Source: an uncultured Myxococcales bacterium
GTDB taxonomy: Bacteria; Myxococcota_A; Polyangia; Polyangiales; Polyangiaceae
Assembly (NCBI GenBank): GCA_937949945.1
Contig: CALFEQ010000199.1
Coordinates: forward strand, 62,001-126,000
Direction: 5' to 3'
Length of the DNA stretch: 64,000 nt
Shown: positions 17,297-25,996 of the stretch, piece after piece
How the letters are laid out: the number at the start of each line of letters is the position of its first letter
Numbering within the stretch: the stretch's first letter is position 1
The notes under the pieces: model-generated
What the model was told of the DNA's origin: nothing
Database searches by the model: none
Seen by the model: the letters and a program-made list of their open reading frames with translations, nothing else
Translations under genes and position numbers: made by a program

Positions 17297-17311
17297 GCGG
17301 GGGACCGGGCA

Positions 17312-17389
17312 GGGCGGCAGGGCCGCCCAGGGTGTCCAGAATCCTGGACGGCCGAACGCCGGGCGAGGCGAAGTTCAGCCTTGCTGAAC
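17312..17389 (+). terminator. three consecutive hairpins after the TetR gene
   Basis: GGGCGGC-AGG-GCCGCCC at 17312-17328 (7-bp stem), GTCCAG-AATC-CTGGAC at 17334-17349 (6-bp stem) and GTTCAGC-CTT-GCTGAAC at 17373-17389 (7-bp stem). The first is the most terminator-like. None has a following T-run. The group separates the TetR remnant from the tRNA gene promoter. Confidence 0.45.
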
Positions 17390-17439
17390 AACCGCCCCCG
17401 GGCGAGCCGCGTTCAGCGGGCGGAGACGCCGGGCAGGTG

Positions 17440-17467
17440 TTGGATGGACGGGCCGGGCGAGTTATCT
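17440..17467 (+). promoter_or_regulatory. possible sigma-70-type promoter of the tRNA-Arg gene
   Basis: TTGGAT (17440-17445) and TTATCT (17462-17467) are separated by 16 bases and lie 17 bases ahead of the mature tRNA 5' end. The -10 box stands out in otherwise GC-rich DNA. Assigned by eye only. Confidence 0.4.
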
Positions 17468-17484
17468 TGCGTTCGTCAAAGCAC

Positions 17485-17558
17485 GGCCCCTTAGCTCAGC
17501 TGGATAGAGCGAGATATTTCTAATGTCTGGGTCGCTGGTTCGAATCCAGCAGGGGCTA
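17485..17558 (+). tRNA. tRNA-Arg (anticodon TCT)
   Basis: Full cloverleaf by eye. Acceptor GGCCCCT pairs with AGGGGCT (17551-17557), with a G-U pair at the first position. The D-arm GCTC/GAGC, the anticodon stem AGATA/TGTCT and the T-arm GCTGG-TTCGAAT-CCAGC are all present. The 7-base anticodon loop TTTCTAA gives TCT at 17519-17521, reading the rare Arg codon AGA. Discriminator A at 17558 is followed by CCG, so the 3' CCA is not encoded and must be added after transcription. No intron. An isolated tRNA gene; no duplicated 3' end or integrase nearby, so it is not visibly used as an attachment site. Confidence 0.95.
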
Positions 17559-17638
17559 CCGCCGAGACAGAAGCCCAGTCGCCGCCGGCCGGACGAGCTC
17601 CGGAACGGCGGCGACCGGGCTGTGCTACGACGGCGCGG

Positions 17639-18535
17639 ATGAAGAAGGCACCCGCGCTACGGAGCCAGGACCTCGTCGCGGCGCTGGACAAGGCGGTCGC
17701 AGGTGACACGGCCGACCTGTTTCGACAGCTCGAGGTCGGGTCCGGCTTGCCGGGGCCGCGGATGAACCTCCAGCTCGCCATCGCCTTCGCGCACGAGTGC
17801 GCGCGGTACGGCCCGAAGGTCGACCCGCTCGCGTACCGGATGGCGAGCCTCTCGCCGGACGAGGCGCGCGGCGCGACGCCGAAGGAGTTCCTGAGCGTCT
17901 GCGGCGTCCTCGCGGTGGGCGCGCGCGGCATGGTCGCCAAGGAAAACGCGGTGCGCGATCGGGCGCTCGTCCTCCTCGAGGACAAAGCCGACGACTTCCG
18001 CTTCCGCGTGCGCGAGGCCGTCCCGCTCGCGCTGGCCATGCTCGGTTGCAAGATGCACGGCGCGCTCGCCGAGCGGCTCGAGCCGTGGATGGATCGCTAC
18101 TTCCACGCGGCCGCCGTGATCCTCGCGCTCGCGGAGCCGACCTGGCTCGAGACCTTCGCGGTCGACGACTACTACGCGCCCATCAATCTGCTCCACGCCG
18201 CCTTCTTCCTCGCGCACGACGCGCCGCGATCCGCGTTCCGCTACCCGGGGCACAAGGCGCTCGTCGAGGCGCTGAAGGTCGCGCCGAAGGCGATCGGCAG
18301 GCGCTTCGGCATCCCGATGTTCGATCGGCTCCAGATCTGGGCCGAGCAGGTGACCGTGCCCGAGATGCGCGAGGTGATCCTCGCGAACCTCGACGACCCG
18401 CAGCTCAAGAAACCGTTCGGCTACGAGATCAAGCGCATCAAGCAGACGATCGAGGCGGGCAAGAAGCCTCCGCGCGATCCCACGCGCATCGTCCACGGCA
18501 CGCGTGGGCGCGGCAAGAAGCGAGGTCGCCGATGA
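17639..18535 (+). CDS. conserved hypothetical, all-helical (HEAT/ALK-like) protein
   Basis: 298 residues, no signal peptide or TM helix. Composed of helical pairs with a HEAT-like rhythm (RDRALVLLEDKADDFRFRVR and similar), reminiscent of the alkylation-repair AlkD superhelix but without residues that would secure that call. The last 30 residues are strongly basic (TRIVHGTRGRGKKRGRR), suggesting nucleic-acid binding. Its stop overlaps the next ATG (ATGA), so the two genes are probably translationally coupled although the second protein is a lipoprotein. Function unknown. Confidence 0.75.
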   Translation: MKKAPALRSQDLVAALDKAVAGDTADLFRQLEVGSGLPGPRMNLQLAIAFAHECARYGPKVDPLAYRMASLSPDEARGATPKEFLSVCGVLAVGARGMVAKENAVRDRALVLLEDKADDFRFRVREAVPLALAMLGCKMHGALAERLEPWMDRYFHAAAVILALAEPTWLETFAVDDYYAPINLLHAAFFLAHDAPRSAFRYPGHKALVEALKVAPKAIGRRFGIPMFDRLQIWAEQVTVPEMREVILANLDDPQLKKPFGYEIKRIKQTIEAGKKPPRDPTRIVHGTRGRGKKRGRR

Positions 18536-19092
18536 GCTCCGCACGCGCCTCGCTCCTCGCGGCGCTCGCCGCTATGTTCTGGGCCGTGGGCTGCCGATCG
18601 ACCGGGCCGGAGAACAAACCCGAGAACGTGACCGTCCCGGCCGTGGACGCCTCGAGCACGGATCCCCCCGGCGAGGCGGGCGACGCGTCGGGCGGCAAGG
18701 GCTGGCTCGTCGAGGAAGGGCAGGTCCAGCCGAAGCACGTCGATCGGTCCGAGGTGCTCGCCAAGATGAAGGGCGCGACGCACCGTGCGCTCCTCGTCCA
18801 CGACGAGCAGATCGAGGAGTGCTCGAGCATGGGCGGCTCGCACGCGTTCTTCACGATGGTGGAGCCCTCCGGAGGCGTCATCCACTTCGGCGGTCACGGC
18901 GCGCAGCTGATCAACGCCTTCCAGAAGGGCGAGCTCTGGGTGGCGGCTTACGAGAAGCTCCCGCAGCCGGAGTCGGTGAAGAACGAGCCCTGGTGCGTCC
19001 CGGACCGCACGATCGAGGGGCGTGCGATCGCGCTGGTGCAGGTCGCGAGCCGCGAGGAGGGCGAGCGGCTGTTGCGCGAGCTCGGTCGCTAG
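18532..19092 (+). CDS. hypothetical lipoprotein
   Basis: 186 residues starting in an ATGA overlap with the preceding gene. The signal sequence ends AVGC at about Cys21, followed by a 45-residue acidic, Pro/Ser-rich linker. The folded part (about 65-186) has two cysteines (in EECSSMGG and PWCVPD) and a glycine-rich strand VIHFGGHGAQLI. I recognise no family. Exported and probably anchored in a membrane. Ends flush against the stop of the convergent beta-barrel-like gene (19093), with no space for a separate terminator. Confidence 0.7.
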   Translation: MSSARASLLAALAAMFWAVGCRSTGPENKPENVTVPAVDASSTDPPGEAGDASGGKGWLVEEGQVQPKHVDRSEVLAKMKGATHRALLVHDEQIEECSSMGGSHAFFTMVEPSGGVIHFGGHGAQLINAFQKGELWVAAYEKLPQPESVKNEPWCVPDRTIEGRAIALVQVASREEGERLLRELGR

Positions 19093-19782
19093 CTACAGAT
19101 CGAACGCACCTCCGAGGACGAGCGCAGCGCCGACCCGCTCCGTTCCGACGGTTCGAGTCGCCGTCCGCCGCTCCTGGTGGAACAGGCTCCACTCGGTGAT
19201 CTGGTAGTTGCGCCGCACGCGGACGAAATCCGTCTCGGCGAGCGCTTCGACCCCGATCTGGAAACGAGCGCTGGAGCCGAGGTTCGCGCTCACACGCAGC
19301 CGCGCACCCGCGAACGGCAGCGTGGCGCTGGACGGGCTCTCGGCGTAGAGGTGCATCGCCGTCCACGGGGGAGTTCCACCGACGCCCGAATAGGCGTGCG
19401 CTCCCATCACGTAGAGCAGGTCCGCGCGCAACCACGACGCCGTCGGAGCGGAGACTCCCACCGCGCCTCCGCCTCCCGCGTAGCGATAGGGCATCAGGAA
19501 AGCAGCAGCCGCGGCTTCACCGACGACGCCGAGGACGAGAAGACCGCGGCGATAGAGGACGTCGGCGCCCGCGGTGATGCCGGCTCCGTGCCCGTCGTAG
19601 AAGACGCCCGGCCGAACGCCGAACGAGACGTCGCGACGCGTACGCCAAGTCGGACACGAGGCCTGCGTCGACGATTGGTCCGACGCTTCGACGTTCGCGG
19701 GCGAGGTTTTGGGCTCGCTCGCGAGGGCGGTGGCAGGCGTGAGCAGGGAGAGAAGGACGAAGGAGGCGAGGGTATGTCGCAT
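19093..19782 (-). CDS. secreted protein, probably outer-membrane beta-barrel
   Basis: 229 residues from ATG 19782 (MRHTLASFVLLSLLTPATALAS is a clear signal peptide; an upstream in-frame start at 19875 would bury it). After a short linker the sequence alternates polar and hydrophobic residues in strands such as FGVRPGVFYDGHGAGITAGADVLY, with frequent aromatic girdles and a C-terminal strand ending AALVLGGAFDL. This is the usual look of small 8- to 10-strand outer-membrane barrels. No lipobox. The two hypothetical genes on the other strand converge on it. Function unknown. Confidence 0.7.
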   Translation of the reverse strand: MRHTLASFVLLSLLTPATALASEPKTSPANVEASDQSSTQASCPTWRTRRDVSFGVRPGVFYDGHGAGITAGADVLYRRGLLVLGVVGEAAAAAFLMPYRYAGGGGAVGVSAPTASWLRADLLYVMGAHAYSGVGGTPPWTAMHLYAESPSSATLPFAGARLRVSANLGSSARFQIGVEALAETDFVRVRRNYQITEWSLFHQERRTATRTVGTERVGAALVLGGAFDL

Positions 19783-19871
19783 GGCCGCGCGCTCGAGCAA
19801 CGTGCATGCCTCGAGGCGGGTCGCTGAAATGCTGGCGTTTCCGAGCGCCGAGCGCCTACTTCGTTGGTCGA

Positions 19872-19891
19872 CCATGACGTGTGGGTCATGG
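19872..19891. terminator. hairpin downstream of the VWA gene
   Basis: CCATGAC / GTCATGG, a 7-bp stem with a 6-nt loop, about 50 nt past the stop of the minus-strand VWA gene and 90 nt ahead of the next minus-strand start. May be a terminator or an operator. Confidence 0.35.
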
Positions 19892-19939
19892 GCCGCGAGC
19901 GCCGACCATCAGCCTCACGGTGACGACGAAAAGGACCGG

Positions 19940-21487
19940 TCAGCGCGGACCGGCGGGCGGGATGGACGCTCGCGGCGGGCGGAGCGAAGGCGGGGCGTCG
20001 TCGCTGCTCTGCCGGCTGCCGCGCGGTCCGAGGGACGCCGGGACGCGCTCGTTGAGCTCCGCGGCCGCGTCCACGATCTTCGTGGCGGCCGCGGCGCGCG
20101 CCTTCCTCTCGCTCAAGGTCGCGTGGTCGACCACGGCGTGGCCCTCGAGCAGATCGAGGTACTCGAGATCGAGCTCGCCGCCGCTCGGGAGAATGAAGAC
20201 GCCGAAGAGGTGGGCCTGGCGGCGGACCTCTTGCACGAGCTGCCGCGGCACGTGGAGCGCGGCGTGCGTGATGAGATGGACGACGGGATCCCGCTGGTCG
20301 CGTGCGCGGAGCAATGCGAGCTCCGTCGCGAGCTGCGCGAAGACACGGGCGGGGTTGCGACCACGCTCGCCCTTGAAGCCGAGGAGGTACGCCGCGGGTA
20401 GCTGTCCGGGCCGCGCGCGCTGCACGTCGTAGAGGCGCGAGTCGAAGAAGCGCATCCACACCTCTTCGCCCGCGAGCTGCAGCTTCTTGCCGAGCGCGAT
20501 GGATAGGCCGCGCGCGAAGACCTGGCGATCGCCGCGCATCGACGCCGAGGCGTCGATGAGCAGGTAGTGGAGCCGCCGCGCCTCTTCGGGCGCTTGCTCG
20601 CGCGTGTAGTAGAGGATCTCGTTCTCGATCATTCGGCGCGCGAACTCCTCCTCGTCCCACGCGAGCTCGGTGAGGACGAGCGAGTCGAGCGAGCCTTTGT
20701 TGCCGATGCCGGCGTAGCCGTGGACGGCGTGCGTGCCGGTCGCCTTCGCCCGGTGCGTCTCGAGCACGCTCGGGAGCAGCTCGAGGGAGAAGTTGACGAT
20801 GTCGTTCGCCGCCGGGCTCGAGATCGCCGCGAGCAGATCGACGTGGGCGAGCGCGCCCGCAGCGGTCGACTCGGGGCCGAGCATCCCGAGCAAGCGCAGC
20901 GTGTCGAGGTCGAGCGCGTCGGCGAGCGTCAGCACGTGCAGGCGTGAGCGCGCGAGCGCGTCGAGCGCGGCCATCTCGAAGTTCCGAGGCACCGCCGAGA
21001 AGAGCTGCGGGAGCTGAGGATCGAGGTCGCGCACCATCTCGGGATCGAGCGGCAGCGTCGGCGGATAGGGCGCCTTCACGGTCGTCCGCTGCACGAGCGA
21101 CCCGAGGATGCGCGCGAGGACGACGACGACGAGGTCGTCGCCGAGCCGCATGCTGCGCGCCCGCGCGCTCGCCTCGCTCTGCGAGATCTCGCCGAGCACG
21201 GAGCGATACGTCCCGAGCAGCTCCGCCGCGCGCGGCACGCGCCCGACCACCGCGTCGAGCCCGGCCCTCGCGCCGATGTCGAGCTGCTCCTTCGGAGCCG
21301 CGTAGAGCAGCCCGATGTCGTGCACGAGGAAGAAGGGCAGGTGCAGCCCGAGCCGCGCCAGGTCGCGGTACCACTTGATGGCCCGCACGATCATCATCGG
21401 GGTCGCCGCGCGCACGCCCGAGAGCGCGAGCCCTCCGAGGGGCCCCGCGATGACGGGATCCTTGGCGTGCGCGGCGGATACGGGCAT
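19940..21487 (-). CDS. VWA-domain protein
   Basis: 515 residues from ATG 21487, no signal peptide. N-terminal 300 residues are helical, without a family I recognise. The C-terminal von Willebrand A domain begins with LLIDASASMRG at about 308-318, the D-x-S-x-S metal site (MIDAS); RMIENEILYY just before it is charged. Cytoplasmic VWA proteins commonly work with MoxR-type AAA ATPases as chaperones or inserters, but no AAA gene lies nearby. The last 40 residues are Pro/Arg/Ser-rich and disordered. It follows the metallophosphoesterase fusion on the same strand after 48 nt that include a short tandem TCGTGC repeat, so it may be in the same operon. Confidence 0.82.
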   Translation of the reverse strand: MPVSAAHAKDPVIAGPLGGLALSGVRAATPMMIVRAIKWYRDLARLGLHLPFFLVHDIGLLYAAPKEQLDIGARAGLDAVVGRVPRAAELLGTYRSVLGEISQSEASARARSMRLGDDLVVVVLARILGSLVQRTTVKAPYPPTLPLDPEMVRDLDPQLPQLFSAVPRNFEMAALDALARSRLHVLTLADALDLDTLRLLGMLGPESTAAGALAHVDLLAAISSPAANDIVNFSLELLPSVLETHRAKATGTHAVHGYAGIGNKGSLDSLVLTELAWDEEEFARRMIENEILYYTREQAPEEARRLHYLLIDASASMRGDRQVFARGLSIALGKKLQLAGEEVWMRFFDSRLYDVQRARPGQLPAAYLLGFKGERGRNPARVFAQLATELALLRARDQRDPVVHLITHAALHVPRQLVQEVRRQAHLFGVFILPSGGELDLEYLDLLEGHAVVDHATLSERKARAAAATKIVDAAAELNERVPASLGPRGSRQSSDDAPPSLRPPRASIPPAGPR

Positions 21488-21535
21488 CGGGCGGGGAGCA
21501 TAGCACCCCTCCACTCGTGCTCGTGCTCGTGCTCG

Positions 21536-23071
21536 CTACGCCGTGACGGGCTGTGCGCTCGCCATCGACGCGACGGTGCTCTCTCTCCGCGCTCTTCGCG
21601 CGTGTCGCCGCCCGAAGATCCCCGCCAGGATCTGCGTCACGCCGTAATAGCAGAGGTAGGCGGCGAGCCCGAGCTTCAGCAGCGCGACCGACGCGGGCAA
21701 CAGCAGAAGGACGAGGCCGGCGAGCATCGAGCCGGCTCCCACGAGGAAGAGCCAGCGCGAGTCGACCATGGGCTTGAGCACCACCGCCGCGGCGACGCGC
21801 AGCGCGCCGATGGCGAACGCATAGACGCCGACGAGGATCACGAAGACCTCGACCGCGTATCCGCGCCTCAGCACCACGAGGCCGAGCAAGAGGCTCGCGA
21901 CGCCGCGCACCTGCTGCACGAGGCGTCGGATCCCGTGCTCGCGCCTCGCGACGAACAGGGAGAGCGCGCCCTCGATCAGCGCGTACAGGCCGAATGCCGT
22001 CACGAGGACGCGCAGCCCCGCCGATGCGCCGTGGCCGATCGTGACGGTCAGCGAGCCGAGGCCGAGCGCGAGGGCGAGCGCTCCCTGGACGAGGAGCGCC
22101 CATCGCGACCGCTCCGGCTTCGTCGGCTTCGGGAAGAGCGTCCGCACCGCCGCGATGGGCGCGGCCAGCGGGTGCTTCGTCGTCGATCGCGCGGAGCGTG
22201 CTTCGGGCGCGGCGAGGACGGGCACCTCGCGCTCGACGGCACGACCTTCCGCCCATTCGAAGTAGCGGACGTGACCGTCGGGCGAGATCCGAAGGAACGG
22301 GTTCCTCCGGCCGGTCCACGATCCGCTGTTGAAGTACCACTCCCCGATGCGTCCGGCCTGGTGCGTGTGCCCGAGCACGGCGACGTCGTAGCCGCGACGC
22401 TCGCGATCGGCGTTCACCTCGCGCACGTGCTCCGTGCGTCGGTCGGGGTTCTGGGCCGGAGTCAGCGCCGCCTTCGGCTCCACGTCTTCCTTCGCGGGCT
22501 TCTGCCCGAGCGCGGCCATCGCGCCGGTCCAGAGCATCAGCATCGAGTCACCGAACTGCTCGAGCACCTCCTCCACCGCCTCGCCGCTGCGGAGCAACGG
22601 GGATCGGTTCCGATCCTCGAAGATGGCGGCGAAGATGGCGAGCATCCGTCCGAAGCCCGGGTCGTCGCCTGCGTTGAACGGATCGACCTCGTGCCCGTGG
22701 AAGAAGCGAAAACGTTTGCCGCCGATCGGCCGGAAGAACGGCGCGCGCATGTGCCCGAAGAACGGGTGAGCGATGAAGCCCGTGCCGATGAAGTGGGCGA
22801 GGTCGACGTCGTGGTTGCCGGGGACGTAGACGAGGTCGAGCCTCGCGAACCGGTCGAGCAGCTCGCGTCGGTTCACGAAGAGGCGGCTGAGGCTCGTCTG
22901 CCACAGCTCGAAGAGATCGCCCAGCACGAAGAGCTCGCCGCCTTCGGCGCCGACGTGGTCGAGGAAGCCGAAGAGCTCTTTGGTCTTGCCGTTCGCCTCG
23001 AAGTTGTCGCGCGGGCCGCCGTCGCCGAGGTGGAGATCGCTGATGACGAAGATGTCCGGGGCTGCGCCCAT
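21536..23071 (-). CDS. metallophosphoesterase fused to an HdeD-like (DUF308) membrane domain
   Basis: 511 residues from ATG 23071; the upstream in-frame stretch does not look like protein. Residues 7-290 form a calcineurin-like phosphoesterase close to the LpxH (UDP-diacylglucosamine pyrophosphatase) branch: ISDLHLGDG (about 10-18), VLGDLFELW (about 49-57), PGNHDVD (about 85-91), FFHGHEVD (about 122-129) and GHTH (about 232-235). From about residue 345 there are six hydrophobic helices with the spacing of HdeD/DUF308 acid-resistance proteins (GLYALIEGALSLFVARR and FAIGALRVAAAVVL). The two parts are joined by a basic linker. A membrane-tethered hydrolase of lipid or nucleotide diphosphates is a fair guess. 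Confidence 0.88.
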   Translation of the reverse strand: MGAAPDIFVISDLHLGDGGPRDNFEANGKTKELFGFLDHVGAEGGELFVLGDLFELWQTSLSRLFVNRRELLDRFARLDLVYVPGNHDVDLAHFIGTGFIAHPFFGHMRAPFFRPIGGKRFRFFHGHEVDPFNAGDDPGFGRMLAIFAAIFEDRNRSPLLRSGEAVEEVLEQFGDSMLMLWTGAMAALGQKPAKEDVEPKAALTPAQNPDRRTEHVREVNADRERRGYDVAVLGHTHQAGRIGEWYFNSGSWTGRRNPFLRISPDGHVRYFEWAEGRAVEREVPVLAAPEARSARSTTKHPLAAPIAAVRTLFPKPTKPERSRWALLVQGALALALGLGSLTVTIGHGASAGLRVLVTAFGLYALIEGALSLFVARREHGIRRLVQQVRGVASLLLGLVVLRRGYAVEVFVILVGVYAFAIGALRVAAAVVLKPMVDSRWLFLVGAGSMLAGLVLLLLPASVALLKLGLAAYLCYYGVTQILAGIFGRRHARRARRESTVASMASAQPVTA

Positions 23072-23336
23072 CACGTCGTCCGATGGAGGCGCCGAGCACA
23101 CGCGGCGCCGAACATCGACGATGCAAGCCACGAGCCCTCGCGCAGGCTCATCGAGCGGCAGCTCGACCTCGGCGCACCGCATGACCTGACCGGGTGCCCG
23201 ACGAGCCTGCGAGCACCCGAGCCGACGTCCGTGATCCGTCGTTCGGGTGGGGGCACGGACCGGCACACGCGCGGTGCGCGGTTGCTCGTCGTTCGACCGT
23301 GGGACATCGCGGCACCGGCGTTGCTACTCTCGGGGC

Positions 23337-24818
23337 ATGGGCACGATGCAAGGGCGTCTTCGGCGTGTCTTCTCCGAGATCCTCGTCGCGGCATGTGCGA
23401 CGACGACGGCGGCCGGCGTAGCGGTGGGGTGTGGGGGCGGAACCGACGGAGGCGCCTCGAGCAGCAGCGGAGGATCCTCGAGCGGAGGTGACGGCCCGAC
23501 GCCCGACTTCACGTCGCTCTGCGACGTCGAGAACGTGGCCTCGCTGCTCGCAGGCCTGCGTGCGTCGCCCGAAATCGACGGGGCGGTGATGCGCACGGAG
23601 CACGCCTTCCCGCTCCTCGAGTCCGCCGGAGGGAACGAAGGTGGCGTCGTCAACCCCGACGAGCCGGCCGACGGCTGGAAGGCGACGTCCGGCGAGACCG
23701 TCGGCGCGCTCTGCTCGAAGGCGTCGAATCAGGCGGCATGCCTCGCGACCGTCGAGGGCTTCCGCGTGCTCCCCCCGACACGGGAGGAGTGCACCGCGCG
23801 GTTCCCGGTGACGCCGTACACGGGCATGACCTGCGGCGTGACGTACATCCTCTACACGCGCGGTGACGAGATCGGCGTCGCGGTGACGGACGACGAGACC
23901 CGCGCGCTCATCGGCACGTTCGACACCGTCCACGAGGCGTTCTGGGCCGCGAGCAAGGCCGGCTATCAGCGTTCGTGCGCGTCCAACGGCGGCGAGCGGT
24001 CGACGTACCGCACGCGGGCCGGAGGCCACGATCTCACGCTGCTCGAGTACCAGAACTGCGGCCCCGAGCTCGCGCGCGTCGTCGTCCACGTCGACGCGGC
24101 GGGCAACGTGTCCGTCTTGTCCCGCGAGGTCCTCCCCGACAAGCCGCCCTGCGCGGTGGCCGGTCGCCGGCCGGACGGGCTCTGCGTCGACGAGATCACG
24201 ACGCGCGGCGGCGCGAACGCCGTCGGCGAGCACCTCGCCGCGATGGCGACGCTCGAGGCGGCGAGCGTCGTCGCCTTCCGGCGCCTCTACCGTCGGCTCC
24301 AGGAGCTCGGCGCGCCACGCGAGCTGCTCGACCGCATCCGCAAGGCGGCGCGCGACGAGATCCGCCATGCGCGTGCCGTCGGCGCCCTCGCGCGCGCGTA
24401 CGGCGTCGCTCCGCGTGCGCCTCGCATCGAGCGCACGACGGACGCTCCGACGCTGCTCGCGATCGGGCTCGAGAACGCGCGCGAGGGGCAGGTCCGCGAG
24501 ACCTTCGGCGCTCTCGTCGCTCACGTCCAAGCGGCGCGTGCGCGCGATGCGAACGTCCGCGCGGTGATGGCGACGATCGCCGAGGAGGAGACCCAGCACG
24601 CCGAGCTCTCGTGGGACATCGCGGAGTGGATCGAGTCACGACTCGGCGACGAAGACCGCGCGCGGCTGGCGCGTGTCCGTCGCGAGGCTTTCGACGGCCT
24701 CGCTCGAGAGCTCGGGAGCGGTCTCGGCGCCGACGTGGAGGACGCGCTCGGCATGCCGGCGCCCGCCGAGGCACGGCGGCTCCTCGACGCGCTCGGACCG
24801 ACGTTGCTCGCGGCATAG
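23337..24818 (+). CDS. lipoprotein with C-terminal ferritin-like diiron domain
   Basis: 493 residues (ATG 23337; ATG 23346 also possible). Signal sequence with Cys32 in AVGCGGG, then a Gly/Ser linker. Residues about 55-280 hold several cysteines and no known domain. From about 295 four long helices carry the ferritin-like iron pattern: Glu in MATLEAAS, E-x-x-H in RDEIRHAR, Glu in LENAREGQVRE, and E-x-x-H in EEETQHAEL. So the site is complete on paper. Exported ferritin-like lipoproteins are frequent in Myxococcota; roles in iron handling or oxidation are not settled. The YeiB-like gene follows after 5 nt, so they form an operon. Confidence 0.82.
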   Translation: MGTMQGRLRRVFSEILVAACATTTAAGVAVGCGGGTDGGASSSSGGSSSGGDGPTPDFTSLCDVENVASLLAGLRASPEIDGAVMRTEHAFPLLESAGGNEGGVVNPDEPADGWKATSGETVGALCSKASNQAACLATVEGFRVLPPTREECTARFPVTPYTGMTCGVTYILYTRGDEIGVAVTDDETRALIGTFDTVHEAFWAASKAGYQRSCASNGGERSTYRTRAGGHDLTLLEYQNCGPELARVVVHVDAAGNVSVLSREVLPDKPPCAVAGRRPDGLCVDEITTRGGANAVGEHLAAMATLEAASVVAFRRLYRRLQELGAPRELLDRIRKAARDEIRHARAVGALARAYGVAPRAPRIERTTDAPTLLAIGLENAREGQVRETFGALVAHVQAARARDANVRAVMATIAEEETQHAELSWDIAEWIESRLGDEDRARLARVRREAFDGLARELGSGLGADVEDALGMPAPAEARRLLDALGPTLLAA

Positions 24819-24823
24819 GGCGC

Positions 24824-25996
24824 GTGAGGCCGGGCGACGGCGTCGAACCGAGCACCGCGGCGTCGTGCGACGCGCCCGCCGCGGAGTCGGACCGGATCGT
24901 GGCGCTCGACGCCCTGCGCGGGATCGCGCTCGCCGGCGTGCTCGTCGTCAACGCCGTCACCGCCTATCGCGTCTCGATCTTCGAGCAGTACCTGCCGCGA
25001 TCGCCGGACGGCTCGGGCATCGATCGGATCGTCGCGCGCGTCGTCGAGATCGGGATCCAGTCGGCGCCCTTCGCGCTCTTCTCGCTGCTGTTCGGCGTCG
25101 GCCTCGCCGCGCTGCACGAGCGCATGCCCGCCGACGCGAGGCGCCGCGTGCTCGCGCGTCGCCTCGCGGCCCTGCTCGGGATCGGTCTCTTGCACATGGT
25201 CTTCGTCCACGCCGGCGACATCCTCGCCTTCTACGCGCTCGTGGGCATCGTGGCGGTGCCGCTGCTCGCGCTGTCGACGCGCGCGCTCCTCGGCGTGGCG
25301 CTCGCGATGTTCGTCGTGCACCTCTTGCCGATCGCCTGGCCGACGCCGTTCTCGAGCTTCGAGGACGTCGAGCGGCACGTCGCGGAGGCCACCTTCGTCT
25401 ACGGCTACGGCTCGTACCGAGAGGCGCTCGCCTTCCGCATCTCGGAGATCCCGCGCACGTCCGCTCTCTTGCTGTATTGGGCGCCGCGCACGCTCGGGCT
25501 CTTCGCGCTGGGCGCATGCGTCTGGCGCTCGCGGCTCCTCCGCGGCGAACGTCGCGCGCTCGTCACCGCTACGGCCGTCGTCGGTCTCGTGGCGGGCGTC
25601 GCCATGGTCTGGACGGGCCGCACGGGCGTGACGCGCTGGTCCGAGCCTCTGTCCAACGTCGGTGTCGTCGTGCTCGCGCTCGGTTACGGCGCGACGGTGC
25701 TCGTGTGCCATCGCTCGCGTCTCGTCGCTCGCGGGCTCGGCCCGTTCGTCTCCGTGGGTCGGACGGCCCTCACGAGCTACCTCGCAGGATCCGTCGCCCT
25801 CGCGTCGGCGCTCCATGGTCGCGGGCCCGCACCGAGCGATCGCGCCGGCGAGGCCGAGGCGGCCGTGGTCGCGATCCTCGTGTTCGTCGCGCTGTCGATC
25901 GCGAGCGCCGCGTGGCTCGCGCGGCATCGCTTCGGTCCGGTCGAGTGGTTGTGGCGCTCGATCACCTACGGCGCTCGGCAGCCGATGCGCCGCTGA
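24824..25996 (+). CDS. YeiB-like polytopic membrane protein (DUF418)
   Basis: 390 residues from GTG 24824, five bases after the ferritin-like gene. Residues 22-41 RIVALDALRGIALAGVLVVN are the hallmark start of the YeiB/DUF418 family, related to membrane acyltransferases. About nine to ten TM helices follow, and the C-terminal signature FGPVEWLWRSITYG is present at about 371-384. Substrate unknown. The 3' end overlaps the 3' end of the convergent gene by 35 nt. Confidence 0.9.
   Translation: MRPGDGVEPSTAASCDAPAAESDRIVALDALRGIALAGVLVVNAVTAYRVSIFEQYLPRSPDGSGIDRIVARVVEIGIQSAPFALFSLLFGVGLAALHERMPADARRRVLARRLAALLGIGLLHMVFVHAGDILAFYALVGIVAVPLLALSTRALLGVALAMFVVHLLPIAWPTPFSSFEDVERHVAEATFVYGYGSYREALAFRISEIPRTSALLLYWAPRTLGLFALGACVWRSRLLRGERRALVTATAVVGLVAGVAMVWTGRTGVTRWSEPLSNVGVVVLALGYGATVLVCHRSRLVARGLGPFVSVGRTALTSYLAGSVALASALHGRGPAPSDRAGEAEAAVVAILVFVALSIASAAWLARHRFGPVEWLWRSITYGARQPMRR

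Noticed and set aside
17485..17561. tRNA-Arg gene as an integration site for a mobile element.
   Set aside because: No integrase, no direct repeat of the tRNA 3' end and no composition change downstream.
21511..21535. TCGTGC tandem repeat upstream of the VWA gene as a CRISPR or regulatory array.
   Set aside because: Only three to four copies of a 6-mer with no spacers; simple sequence repeat.
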